Positions 46,601-57,206 of a stretch of DNA of 64,000 nt are shown in pieces; position 1 is the first letter of the stretch, and the number at the start of each line of letters is the position of its first letter. The notes under the pieces were generated by a model, which did no database searches, was not told where the DNA came from, and saw nothing but the letters and a program-made list of their open reading frames with translations. The DNA comes from Tribonema minus (lineage: Eukaryota > Sar > Xanthophyceae > Tribonematales > Tribonemataceae), in NCBI GenBank assembly GCA_017506865.1, contig JAFCMP010000556.1:496001-560000 (forward strand), written 5' to 3'. The position numbers and the translations under genes are program-made.

Positions 46601-49600
46601 GCTGCCTGCGCCCTGCTGCTGCTGTGCACACAAGCATGGCAGGCGACGACGAGGTTGAGGCGTGCAGCGACGCCAGCGATTCGCGCTGCAAAGCACGCAC
46701 TCTGCTGAGCGCTGCAACAACTGCAGCCCCGCTGTGCGTGCTGTGCTGAGGTCTGGCACATGGTGCTGAGCATTGCTGCCTGCCCCCCTTTGCAGCACAG
46801 ACCGACAATGACAATGTTGAGGCGTGCTGCAACGGCAGCGATCTTTTCGTTGCGTGCCGATCGCTGCGGTGACTGCGTACGCCCTGTCATATGTCATTAG
46901 CTGATCGCTGCTGCATGATGCTGAGCATTGCTGCCTGCCCCGCGCCCCGCCTCCTCTGCCGCACACACCGCAACAACGGCAATATCCCCTTGTTCTCTGC
47001 CGAACGCTGCAGCGACTGCGACCTATCATACTTCCAAGTATATCATTCGCTGAGCGCTGCCGCAATGATGCTGAGCATCGCTGCCTGCCCCCGCGCGCCT
47101 CGCCACCGCCGCCGCCGCTGCGCAGATCGGCAACAATGACATCGACGTGTGCTGCAACGACGCCGATCCTCGCGTACTCTGCCGAAACCTTCAGTGATTG
47201 CGATCTGTCGTGTAATGTGCGGCGTGCTAGTACACGATGCTGAGCGTTGCTGCCCGCCTTGCCGCTGCGTAGATCGGCAACAACGAGATCGAGGTGTGCT
47301 GCAACGACAGCGATCCTTACGCGCTGCTCGTGCAGATAGTCAGGGTGAGTGCTGAGCGCTGATGACCTGCCGCTGGTCATGTTGAAGTTCAAGTCTTTGA
47401 AGTTGCCTGAATTGGCACAGGAAGAAGCGTTTGCTTTGAGGCAGCAACAAGAAGATCCAGGTGTGCTGCAACGACAGCGATCCCTACGCGCTCCTGGTGC
47501 AGATAGTTAGAGTGAGTGCCGAGCGCTGATGCACGCGGTGACTTGCCACTGGTCATGTTAAAGTTCAAGTCTTCATCACGACTCCGACGCGCTCCTCGTG
47601 CAGATAGTCAGGGTGAGTGCTGAGCGCTGATGCACGCGTGTGACTTGCCTCTGGTCATGTTGACCTTCCAGTCTCCAACTTTGCCGCCTGAATCGGCACG
47701 TAGGCTTTGAGGAGAAGAGGCACAGACCAGCATGGCTCGGGACGGCTCTAACTTTAACCCAAATGTACGCTTAACCCTAACCCTAACGCGTTTCCGCCCC
47801 GTGCAAACGTGCACATGCATGCGATTCACTGGCTTGCGCGCTGCTTAGTGCATCGGCATCTGCGGCGCTGCGCATGCAGCCCTAGGCTTAGGGTCAGGGA
47901 GGCTCCAGTGGCTGCCGCGCCCCCACATTGCCACTGCAACCGTATAAGTGTATGTTTACAACCCCCGAAACTGCTGTAAGTTTTGTAACTGTCTCATACG
48001 CGGCGGCGCGCGCGGCGCGGCTCCGTGCAGCACAGCCGCTCTCTCCACAGCGCATGCTCATCAACTGCTGTAACCGCTTCAACCGCTGTAATTGTCCCAT
48101 CAGCAGCAGCGGCGCCTCGCGCGCAGCGCTGCGGCGCGCAGCCGCTCCCTCCACGTGTGCGCCGGCACCTGCGCGGCGCCCTGCACTTGTTGAGCGCTGC
48201 CTCTGCTGAGCGCTGAGCATTGGCAATGCGCGTGCGCGCTCGCGGGAAGTGCGTGTGAACGCAGTCTTCTGCAGAGCTCGACAGGGGGGGGGCACCCGGC
48301 GCGCTGATGCCGGTAGCCTGCTTCGGCCCTCAGAGAGATTGTTGGTGGTGGTGTGTGCACGCAACTCATGCTCACCCTGAACCCTTACGCTATATACAGC
48401 CCCCCCCCGCACGCACACAATCCACACCCCCTGCTGCGAATCCTGTTTGCCCCCCCCCCCGCAGAACGTGAGCGTCGAGCAGGTTCTGGCCAAGATCAAG
48501 GCACGAGAGAGGTATGCACGTATGTATAAGTGTACGTGCAGCGCATGAGCAGTAGGTGCATGTGTGCACCGCCCGAGCGCGCTCGTGCACACATTGCAGT
48601 AACCGGGATAGGCCACAACGGTGCTGATGGCCCAGGGTGAGCACAGGGTTCAAATTAGGGTTAGGTTAGGGTTGGTCATCAGGGTTAGAGGTAGGGTCAG
48701 TGCCAGCGTCCGAAGCCTGCAGCATCACCCAGCCCTATTCGCCTGAAACTCGCAGTAGGGTATCGAATGAGGGTAGGGTAGGTAAGGTAGGTTTTGGGTC
48801 AACTCTAGGCCCAGATGCGATGGGGATGCTCAGCGCCCACGCCTCTGTTCAATCGCTAAATTAATACACCGATGACATTCAATGAGCTGGTTGTGTTTAA
48901 GGTCTTGAAGTTCACTATGTATGTTTGCGATAAGGTTTGAATTCTTGACAGCAAAGCGACCTGCGTCCTTGTGTGCAGGCTGAGCAGGGAGGCGGCGCTG
49001 GAGCGCGTGCCCGCATGGTTTCATTGGTTAGGGCTGACCCTAGTTATGTTGGCGCTAGGGGGGACAAGACGGTGACACTCAGCGCCCACACTAGAGCTCA
49101 ATTAGCAGGCATTGACACAAAATACTTGACAGCTTAAGATTCTGACACCGAACGAATTGTTGGTGCTTGCGTGCGCAGGCTGACCAGGGAGGCAGCACTG
49201 GAGCGAGTGCGCGCGTCGTTCCGCGGCCTGAGCATAGACGACGGCGACGGAAACGGTGAGTCATGGCGCCGTTGTTGCCGCGTTTGCATCAGGGTCAAGG
49301 GCTATGCCCGCGGCACGCATGCCCATTGCGCACTCTAACCCTAGCCCAGCCCTAGCCCTAGTCCTCGCCCTAGCCCTCATTGCAGGCTGGTGCTCGCAGG
49401 ACCAACCCGCAGCTAACCCTAAGCAGCTTACCTCTAACCGTAACCCTAATGAAAACAAATCAAAAGATCGCAGAGCTCTAGGTGACAAGGGATGGTTAGC
49501 CGCAAGTGCCTTCCGCCAATGACCGTGGTCGCCGCTGCCGCAGCAATTGGCCACGAGTCAAACAGTACCACCGTATCCACCAGTCAAAAGGCTTCTGTGT

Positions 49601-52600
49601 GCAAGCTTCTTAGCGTTCGAGTCTGAGTCTGCTCCCGCACGGCTGCTTTGTTGCCACCGCCCTTGCGATGGGTCGTCTTGAGAATAGAATAAAGGTTGAG
49701 GTCAGAATAAAGGTCAAGGTCAGGTTCGCCGGTGCTTAAGCCGCCATGACATCCTAGCCCCCACTGCAAGTCGGGGTTAAGGTTAGGGTTAGGGTTAGAA
49801 GCGCCGCACGGCGCTCATTTTGCCTGCGGACGCTACTGCATCGTTGTTGTGACCTCAGTTGCTGAGCAGCTCAGGGCAACGCCTACGCGCCTGTCGCTGT
49901 GCTGCCTGCTGGGGCTGGTCCTCGTTGCAATTCCAACCCTAACCCTGATTCAGGGACTTTGGGTTAGGACAAGGGTTAAGCTTAGGGTTCAGACAACCGC
50001 TTCGCGCACTTGCTTTGCCTGTAACTCTACTGCACCGTCATCGTAAACGCAGGTGATGAGGAGCTGATGGCGACGTCAACGCGGCTGTCGCTGCGCTGCC
50101 CGCTGGGCCTGGTCCCCATTGCAATTCTAACCCTAACCCTAATCCAGCACTTTGGGTTAGGCTTAGGGTCACGTTTTACGCCATTGCTGCATGCGCTGAT
50201 TTTGCGTCTGCATCGTCATTATGAATGCAGGCGATGAGGAGCTGATGGCGACGTCTACGCGCCTGTCGCTGCGCTGCCCGCTGGGGCTGGTCCCCATTGC
50301 GGTGCCGGCGCGCGGGCGCGGCTGCGCGCACCTCCAGTGCTTCGACATGGCGACGTTCCTCAGCTTCAACGAGAAGAACAGGTGAGCGAGCGTCATACTT
50401 CAAGTTTTACTTCAAATGATGAACCGCGGCTGCGCGCACCTCCAGTGCTTCGACATGGCGACATTCCTCAGCTTCAACGAGAAGAACAGGTGAGAGAGCG
50501 CGCGTGATATGAACGAAAACGCCAACAAAACCTCCACATAAAGAGTAAGGGTGAAAATTCAGTGCGGTCGATTTTGCTCCGTCGCGCACCAGCGCGCTGT
50601 CGCGCAAGAGGGAGTTGTACTTCAAATTTTACTTCAAGTGATGGAGCGCAGCTGCGCGCCCCGCCAGTGCTTCGACACGGCGACGTTTCTCAGCTTCAAC
50701 GATAAGAACAGGTGAGGGCGCATTGCGCGTCACGGCGCCATAGCACATGACTCTGTGGCGAAAGTGGCGCGCTCTCGCGGGAGCGCGGACAGAGGTCGGC
50801 AGAAGCGCGTGTGCGCAGAGTATCTGACCAGGAAAAAAAAGCTTGATTGTAGAAATGATTCAAAAATCTGCAAAAAGCAGCAAGAGCGCCGTGGCGCCGC
50901 CGCGGCACGCACCCACGGCGAAGTTGGCGCGCTGTCGGTGACAAGAGCTATCGATAAGGAGAGCTGGCGAGAACGCGCGTGCGCGTGTGCGTCGTCTGGT
51001 TCTTCCGATGCGGCGCACGAGTAACCCTAACCCTAACCCTAAGGAGATGTCTGAAGAGGTACCCGAGATGCCATTTGGCGGCGGCGGCGTTTGAGTGGTT
51101 GCCGTTGATACGCTTTCAGACTGTCATACGACATGTAGGTTCCGTACAGCAAGCTTCAAGTTAGATGCCATTCATCTGGGCTTTTTCGCGCCCTAAAGCG
51201 AGAATTAATCAAAAGTACATGTAGAAGTGGGCGTGCAGAACAGAACATTGCCTATCGCTACCTGTGTGGTCAGGGCCAGGGTCAGGGTTAGCGCCGTTCT
51301 TCATGTTATTCTTCAACTTGTACTTCAAGTGCTGATTGTGCGCCTGAGGTTCCAGGAACATAGTTGGCCGCGCGTGCGCTACAACACCGATCATTCACTC
51401 ATACACTGGTGGAAAACATGTCTGTTTCACTGCATTCACGAATCTACGCCTAATCGCCGCAGCGGCGCCGTGCGGCGGCAAAGCACGCACAAACACCAAT
51501 CATTCACTTGTTCACTGATGAAATCCACATCTAATTCACTGATGAATACATGAATTTACTTGTCGCTGCAGCGGTGCCGCGTGGCGGTGCAGCGTGTGCA
51601 ACACGCCCATCGACCCGGAGGACATGGTCATGGACGAAAGTCATGTCTGATTCACTGATGAATTCATGAATCCATGTCTCTTTTCCACCGCAGCGGCGCC
51701 GCATGGCGGTGCAGCGTGTGCAACACGCCCATCGACCCGGATGACATGGTCACCGGTTGAGGTCTGATTCACTGATGAATTCACGAATTCATGTCTCCGT
51801 CGCTGCAGCGGCGCCGCGTGGCGGTGCAGCGTGTGCAACACGCCCATCGACCCAGAAGACATGGTCGTGGACGAGTATTTGTGGCAGGTGCTGGGCGACC
51901 TCGGCGCGCGCGTCAGCGAAGTTGAAGATATTCAAATTCACAGGTGACTCCCCCGCATCACATGCAAAATTTCAATAAACCTTTATGGCAGGCGCAATAA
52001 TGATGGCAGAGGTGCTGGGCGACCTCGGCATGCGCGTCAGCGAAGTTGAAGATATACAAATTCACAGGTGACTCCCCCGCCCTGTTACTGAAGAAAAAAG
52101 TAAAGCTGGAAGCTATAGAATTTGTTCACAAACCAACGCGTTTTCAGGATGTACAAATAGCAGAAGAAAAAAAACTTTCACAACCTACTCGTAATTGTTC
52201 GTTTCTCGAGTAGCTACGGCAGAGGTGCTGGGCGACCTACACGCGCGCGTCAGCGAAGTTGAAGACATTCATCAAATTCACAGGTGACTCCCCCGTTTTG
52301 TGCTAAAAATAGTAAAGATTGAAGCATAGGATTTATACAACAAGAGTGTTCGGGATGTGCAAACAGCAGAAGAACCGATACTCTCACCAAACTTTAAAAA
52401 AATGTTTCTTCCTTCTTAAGTAAGTATGGCGGGTGCTGAGCGACCTCGGCGCGTGCACGTCAGCAAAGTTGAAGATGTTCAACTGCACAGGCGACTCCCC
52501 CGCCCTGTCGCATCGAATGCGTGCACGCATCATCAGAGCTTCATTGCAGGCGCACGTATTTGTGGCTGGGCGATGTCGCCGTGCGCGTCAGCAGTGTTGA

Positions 52601-55600
52601 AGTCAACTCAACTTCACAGGTAACTCGCCCGCCCTAAAGCACGTAATGCGTTACCCATTAGAGTAAGTATGACACGTGCCTGGCGACCGTCAGCGGTCTT
52701 GAAGACCACCCAACTTCGCTGGTGACTCCCCCGCCCTGTCGCAGTTTCATGCGCACGCGACTTGCCTCATCAGAGCTACTTTTAAGTTCCGCGCAATCAT
52801 GCGCGTCTGTCACGATTCCCCGTGCGGGTCACGCGCCGGCACACGCGCTTCGTGGGAGACCGGCGCGCTGCGCCGCACGGCACGCGCTGCAAGTTCAACA
52901 CCCGCATGTAAACACCCGCATGTAAACACCCGCATGTACGTACCTGCAAAGGTCAAAGTTCGCGCGCTACACTACAAGGTGCACGATAAGCCACGAGACT
53001 CCACGGATCAAGATTCAAGTTGAAGTTGACTTACCTGCAATGCCCACCTCACACTCCGGCTGCCACACACTGCGCGCCGGCACCCGCAGCAACGGTCGGT
53101 GGGAACCGATCATGGAGAGCAGCGGCGGCGGCGGCGGCGGCAGCAGCGCGCGCTCCGCGCGGCGCGCCTCCGCCGCCGCCAGCGCCGCCGCCGCCGGCGA
53201 CGGCGACTCCAAGCCGCCTGCCGACGCCGCCGCTGCTGCCGCTGCGCAGGCTGTCATACCGAGCGGTAGTATCGGTTTCAACCAGGAGATCAGTCTCGTT
53301 GATGGCCATGAAGCGGAGGGCGCAGCGGCGGCGGCGGCAGCGGCGCCGGCGCCGGCGGCGGTGGGCGGCGCGGTGGTGGATCTGTCGCTGGACAGCGATG
53401 AGGAGGATGACGGCGGCGGCGGTGGCGGCGGCGGCGGCGGCGCGCATGCCATGTGAGTGCCGCTCATGGCCGCTGCGGAGCGCTGCTATGTGCAGCAAAC
53501 CCTAACCCTAACCCCAGTTCCTGACACCAGACGTCGAGAAACGTGCAGAACGTTTTGGGCCGGCTCGCCTGCCGCATGCGTGCCTACCAGGTTTTTCCTG
53601 GAGACTTGATTGAAGCGGTGGGGGAGAATTCTGTTTCGTGCAGGGTGGTGGCCATCGCGACACCGCGCGCGCGGAGCGCTTTCACGCATGGCTGGCCGGT
53701 GCGTCTCTGCACACGTATCAACTTCAACTTGAGGTTTGATCGTCTGGAGGCACGCGCTGCGCAGACCGCGTCAGCGCTCAGCGCGGACAAAGCCTTCAGC
53801 GCGCGGGGCTTCACGTGTACTGATTCGGGGGGTTGGTCCACGCACACCTCATGGCATTAGGGTAACGGTTAGGGTTAGGGTCATCGTCCCTGCCCGTCTC
53901 GACAACCGGTGGCCTGTAGTTTCCACCCTAGGTCCGCTTTCGTGCATGCACACCACGCGCGGCACCGTGGCCAGTGGCGCCCTGGGTCTGGTGAACTTCA
54001 CCCGCGGTAAGCGCAAGCACAGGGCAGTACAGCAGTAGCTCAGCCTCGAGTCCACCATTCAGCGCAACTCTGCAACCGCAGCGCGCAATTGAACTGCAAC
54101 CCGAGTCTGTCCACAATCAAGCACTACTACTTGTCAGCCCGTGCATGACGGCCGTGTGATACAGCAAATGCGCGCGCACGGGCTCCGCAACAGTGCTGGG
54201 CTGCACAGCTCGACAGCGCGCGCCGCAGCGCTGTTGCCGCACTTGCGAGCAGACTTCAAGAGTGAAGTTCAGTGTGATCTTCAGAGCCCTGCCGCTTTCG
54301 CACGTGAGCGATGCTGGCGGCGACAGCGCGCAGCCGCGGCCGCGCAGAAGCGGCGGCGCAGCAGCGGCGATGCGCGCCGCAAGTGCTGCCACCGCCCTAT
54401 CGAGCAGCCTTCAGTGCTGAGGTTTGGTGTGATCTTCTGAGCCCTGCCGCTTTCGCGCGTGAGCGATGCGAGCGGCAACGGCGCGCAGCCGCGGCGTCTC
54501 AGCAGCGACGGCAGCAGTGGCGCAGCGGTGCTGCGGGGGGGCGGCAGCAGGGCGCGGCAGCAGCGCCGCAGTGAGCGGCCGTCAGAGGGCGGCTGCGGCA
54601 GCGGAGGTGCTCATGTCCCGCTGTCGGCGGCGGGGCGGCGCGGTGCGCAGCGCAGGACGAGCGTGCCGGATGGATGATAGCTGGCACGTTTCAGCAGGGA
54701 TTCCGAGGGATAGGGTTAGGGTTAGGGTTAAGGTTAGGGTTAGGGTTAGGGGTAGGGTTAGGCGGCAGATGTCACGCGTACCTCGCCGTTCTTTTTGAAA
54801 GTGTTTTGTCGGTATTAGGTGTTGAAAGGGTCACGTTCGTTCAAGAACAAATCGTCGTGCTTCTCATGTTTCTCAAACATCGCGGAAAGAAAGTATCCTC
54901 TAAGAAAACACGTAGGCCCTTACCGGTATCTGTAGCTAGGGCACTTAGGTTCCAGCATTACTGCTAGGGCTAGTGTGCTCACGGACAACATCACGCTCGC
55001 GCGACGCAGGATCCCCCCTCCGGCGGCGGCGGCTGCAGCAGCGCTCATCCCCCCCGCGCAGCTCCACCAACCGCAGTACTTGCCACCGCTGCACCAGCAG
55101 CAGCCGCAGCAGCAGCAGCAGCACCAGCACCACCACGCGGTGCAGGCGGCGCGGTTCCTGCACAGCGCTCAGTATCCTCAGGGCGACGCGGCAGCGGCGG
55201 CGGCGGCGCCGGCGCAGCAGTCGGCCTTCACGCCGTGGGCAATGATGCGCTCGTCAGAGCAGCAGCAGCAGCTGCAGCAGCAGCAGCAGCTGCAGCAGCA
55301 GCAGCAGCACGCAGCCAAGCGGCACAAGGCGGGGGGGTCGCCGCCGCACGGCAGCGCTCAGGTACCTAACCCTAACCCTAGCGCTAAGCCTTGCAACCCT
55401 AACCCTAACCCTAACCCAATCCTAAACCTAAGTGTGTTGTAACGCTGAGATCTGCCGCTCACTGATCTAGCCTGCTGTTTTTCCCGTTCCGTATCGAGTG
55501 GATGATCGGCTCTGAACATGCTGCAGAGTATCATGCAAATGCCCGTGGCGACGCGGTAATGGGCAGAGCAAGGTATGTAGGTATGCGTCTTGGTGGCCAC

Positions 55601-57206
55601 GAGCACATTTGACCACGGTATTGGTGGAAGGCACTTGCAGCTAACCATCCCTTGTCACCTGGAGCTCTGCGATCTTTTGATTCGTTTCCATTTGACGTGT
55701 GGACACGATGGCGAGGATGCTGGAGGCGATGCAGCTGCTTGGCCGGCCCTGTGTTGCAACGTAGAGAGGTGCTGCTCGCTAGTCTAGCCTGTTGCTCCGC
55801 ACCGATAGAGCTGGTCATTGAGGTGACCAATGCGACGGAAGCCCGGCGCCAGTTGTGTGCTGCTGGATGGGATTGCATCGTGGTCTGTGTAACTGCCGTC
55901 ACCATCAAGCGCGCAAACGGCAATGCCATGAGGAAGTGGCTGCCATTTGCTCCAACGCTATGGCGGCAGCGCGCCATTGACGTGCGCACTTGTCTGAAGC
56001 GCCATTACGTCTGCCAGCGGCAGCGGCGTCAGCAATGCACTCTGCGGGTCTAGGGTTAGGGTTTAAGGTCAGGGTTGGGTTAGCCCCAATTGAACCCTAA
56101 CCTTAAACCAAAGACACAAGTCGGCGGGCGGTGATGTGCCCCTGCGCATGCACTTAAGTGTGATGTCTGCGCGCCTGGCAGCAGCGGCAGCGGCAGCGAC
56201 GGCTGCGGCAGCGCCTGATGAAGGGGCACGCTGACTTCCATGTAGGCGCAGCGACGTTGCTGCGCCTTGCTGCGACCCCTCAGTACTGTGTCCACTCTGT
56301 AGACCCTGAGCTCGTCCAGTCTTCGCCAGGACGCTACAGCGTCGCCGCAGCAGCAGCAGCGCCACCGTGTTACCAAGCATGAGTTTCGGAAGCGCGTGGT
56401 GTACTTAAGGATGGCCCGCCAGTGGGACGGTGAGCTCTCGTGAGCTCGGTGTGCCTGCGCCGCGACACCCGTCGCATGTCAGTCCAGACAAGCACAAGTT
56501 GGGCAGTCTACAGTAGGACGCTTATGTTGGGAGCTCATGCGGGAGGTGGAAGGCGCTCGCATCATACGTTCAAGATGCGCTCTTTTCAATCACTGCCCCC
56601 CCCCGCCTTCCCCCTGCCTCGCGTAGTAGCCTCAGTCGCGATACCCTGCCGTATCATGTGCGCATTTCTCAATCCCCATTTCCTTGCTCATCTGGTCTAT
56701 TCTCGAGCATCAAGAACCTCACCTCCTCATTCCTCCTCCCCCCTCCCATACACCCTTTTTGCCCCCCCCCCCCCCCCCCTGCCCCCCCCTTTCAGCCCAT
56801 GGGCAACCCCTTTGGTCACTACAGCGGCGGCGACGGCGGCGGCAGCAGCGGCGCCGTCCCGCATGCCATGAACCAGATGCTCTTCGCCGCAGCTGTGCCG
56901 CCGCCGCCGCGGCACGCGCACTTTGGCGCCCCTCGCCCGACCAGCGCCGTGCTGCCGCAGCAGCCGGGGTGGTACGACGAGGAACCGTCGCCGCTGCCGT
57001 CGCCGCCGCCGTCGCTGCCGCCCTCCACGAGCCCGGGGCTGCGGCACTATCACGGCGGCGGCGGCGGCGGCAGCGGCAGCGCGCTGCGCAGGCCAGTGAC
57101 GCCGCCTTCCGACAACAGGAGCTACAGCTCGGACGACGATTTGCTGGAGGTGCTGCTGGGGAACTCGTCGGATGCCGCGGGGTCGGATCGGCTGGGGGCG
57201 TACTGA
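37582..57206 (+). CDS. PIAS/SIZ-type SUMO E3 ligase
   Basis: Transfers SUMO from Ubc9 to nuclear substrates. Exons: 37582-37671, 39627-39791, 40826-40912, 42562-42872, 43708-43765, 44693-44917, 45814-45885, 47273-47344, 48465-48511, 49179-49255, 50231-50381, 51809-51943, 53090-53452, 55010-55361, 56796-57206. They give 871 aa in frame. SAP domain about 14-55 (LRKKELEQVCLEVGVDPSG spans the first junction). PINIT-like region about 200-360. SP-RING 403-496 with Cys417, Cys433-x-His435-xx-Cys438, then WRCSVC (458-461). The EDIQIH-S-NGRWEPI segment follows, as in animal PIAS. SUMO-interacting motif VVDLSLDSDEEDD at 592-604. The remainder is rich in Gly, Ala, Gln, His and Pro and ends LGAY. The exon 6 donor is GC (AAG|GCGAGT). 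An extra 42 nt in-frame exon at 46368-46409 is possible. Confidence 0.92.
39341..40370 (+). repeat. Copies flanking PIAS-like exon 2 (SAP)
   Basis: An upstream copy at 39341-39432 repeats the TTGCAG acceptor and the segment for VCLEVGVDPSGLKQEIHARLVAT. Downstream copies near 39866, 39985 and 40299 repeat the segment for GQANTHLETLRRIFRAIQN. The first two are followed by the same GTGAGCCC donor and TTAGGG-type repeat. The real exon is 39627-39791. Confidence 0.9.
41423..41471 (+). mobile_element. Dispersed ~170 bp repeat, copy 4 (end only)
   Basis: Only the distal ~48 bp remains, from CCTTGTCACCTA to the CTTTTGATTCGTTTCCAT end. Confidence 0.5.
41545..41975. repeat. Inverted-repeat cluster with CCGCTCTTATA motif
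   Basis: Two blocks, 41545-41612 and 41852-41975, contain TATAAGAGCGG and its complement CCGCTCTTATA in opposing orientations, at least seven copies in all. The flanks are GGTCACG and CGTGACC. This could fold into hairpins or mark the ends of small inverted-repeat elements in the intron before PIAS-like exon 4. It was not seen elsewhere in the window. Confidence 0.75.
42060..42560 (+). repeat. Tandem units upstream of PIAS-like exon 4
   Basis: Four units near 42061, 42207, 42355 and 42495 share a TGAAGTATCAAYRTCGACAC-like start and GCGGAGCGCTGCTGCGTCC; the last runs into the real acceptor. A fifth lies at 41475. An exon-start copy (VHARLPGLD segment) is at 41350-41380. Downstream copies of the exon end with its GTGCGT-type donor lie near 42905, 42968, 43078 and 43265. 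Confidence 0.8.
43542..43680. repeat. Imperfect CTG/CCG trinucleotide tract
   Basis: A CTG-rich run with CCG interruptions immediately upstream of the acceptor of PIAS-like exon 5 (43708). It appears to act as a long pyrimidine-biased intron end and is not coding in the chosen model. Confidence 0.7.
44432..45040 (+). repeat. Copies flanking PIAS-like exon 6
   Basis: Upstream copies near 44438 and 44563 repeat the CAG acceptor and the EISRSGPE segment. A downstream copy near 45000-45035 repeats the segment for VNGRMPHLKQR and the GCGAGT donor. The real exon is 44693-44917. Exon 5 has its own downstream copy near 44112-44135. Confidence 0.85.
45685..46000 (+). repeat. Copies flanking PIAS-like exon 7
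   Basis: About 45692-45712 repeats the start of exon 7 (YKQGMQT-like). About 45938-45992 repeats the segment for YKGDCDAVDIFP and a GTATG donor. The real exon is 45814-45885. Confidence 0.8.
46067..46191 (-). mobile_element. Dispersed ~170 bp repeat, copy 5
   Basis: A minus-strand copy, 125 bp, running from the ATGAAAACGATTCAAAGATT end past CACCAATAACCGTGGTCGCC. It lies in the intron after PIAS-like exon 7. Confidence 0.6.
46600..47640 (+). repeat. Copies flanking PIAS-like exon 8
   Basis: Four upstream copies (near 46630, 46800, 46960 and 47125) repeat the intron end and the segment for IGNNEIEVCCNDSD with strong decay. Downstream copies (near 47455 and 47583) repeat the segment for NDSDPYALLVQIVR, the GTGAGT donor and a GAGCGCTGATGCACGC intron start. 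The real exon is 47273-47344. Confidence 0.85.
48978..49022 (+). repeat. Upstream copy of PIAS-like exon 10 start
   Basis: Repeats the GTGTGCAG acceptor and the segment for LSREAALERV of exon 10 (49179-49255). Confidence 0.8.
49450..49621 (-). mobile_element. Dispersed ~170 bp repeat, copy 6 (near full length)
   Basis: Minus-strand copy matching copy 3 end to end, from the CAAATCAAAAGATCGCAGAG end to GCAAGCTTCTTAGCGTTCGA. It lies in the intron between PIAS-like exons 10 and 11. Confidence 0.7.
49850..50715 (+). repeat. Copies flanking PIAS-like exon 11 (SP-RING first half)
   Basis: Upstream copies near 49860 and 50053 repeat the ELMATSTRLSLRCPLGLVPIA segment. Downstream copies near 50427 and 50650 repeat the segment for GCAHLQCFDMATFLSFNEKN and the GTGAG donor. 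The real exon is 50231-50381. Confidence 0.9.
51045..51222 (+). repeat. 3'-tail repeat family, copy 4 (longest)
   Basis: Begins in a segment that reads EEVPEMPFGGGGV and stop, then continues through the same 3' flank as 2512-2375 (minus strand), including CATCTGGGCTTTTTCGCGCC and the AGTACATGT end. It has no protein-coding context here; it lies inside an intron of the PIAS-like gene. Confidence 0.75.
51450..52730 (+). repeat. Copies flanking PIAS-like exon 12 (SP-RING second half)
   Basis: Upstream copies near 51458, 51571 and 51694 repeat the acceptor and the AAWRCSVCNTPIDPEDMV segment. Five downstream copies (near 52008, 52222, 52432, 52563 and 52685) repeat the segment for VLGDLGARVSEVEDIQIH with the GTGACTC or similar donor. 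Spacing is 110-215 bp. This is the most amplified downstream side in the window. Confidence 0.92.
54712..54768. repeat. Interstitial TTAGGG array
   Basis: About nine TTAGGG-type units, one of the longest arrays here, in the intron before PIAS-like exon 14. A CCCTAA array follows right after that exon at 55366-55432. Confidence 0.9.
55608..55691 (+). mobile_element. Dispersed ~170 bp repeat, copy 7 (distal half)
   Basis: Runs from GACCACGGTATTGGTGGAAG to CTTTTGATTCGTTTCCAT, in the last intron of the PIAS-like gene. Confidence 0.6.

Noticed and set aside
53543..53860. Open frame with MQNVLGRLACRMRAYQ as an extra PIAS-like exon
   Set aside because: No splice sites place it in frame between exons 13 and 14, and its residues match nothing in the family.
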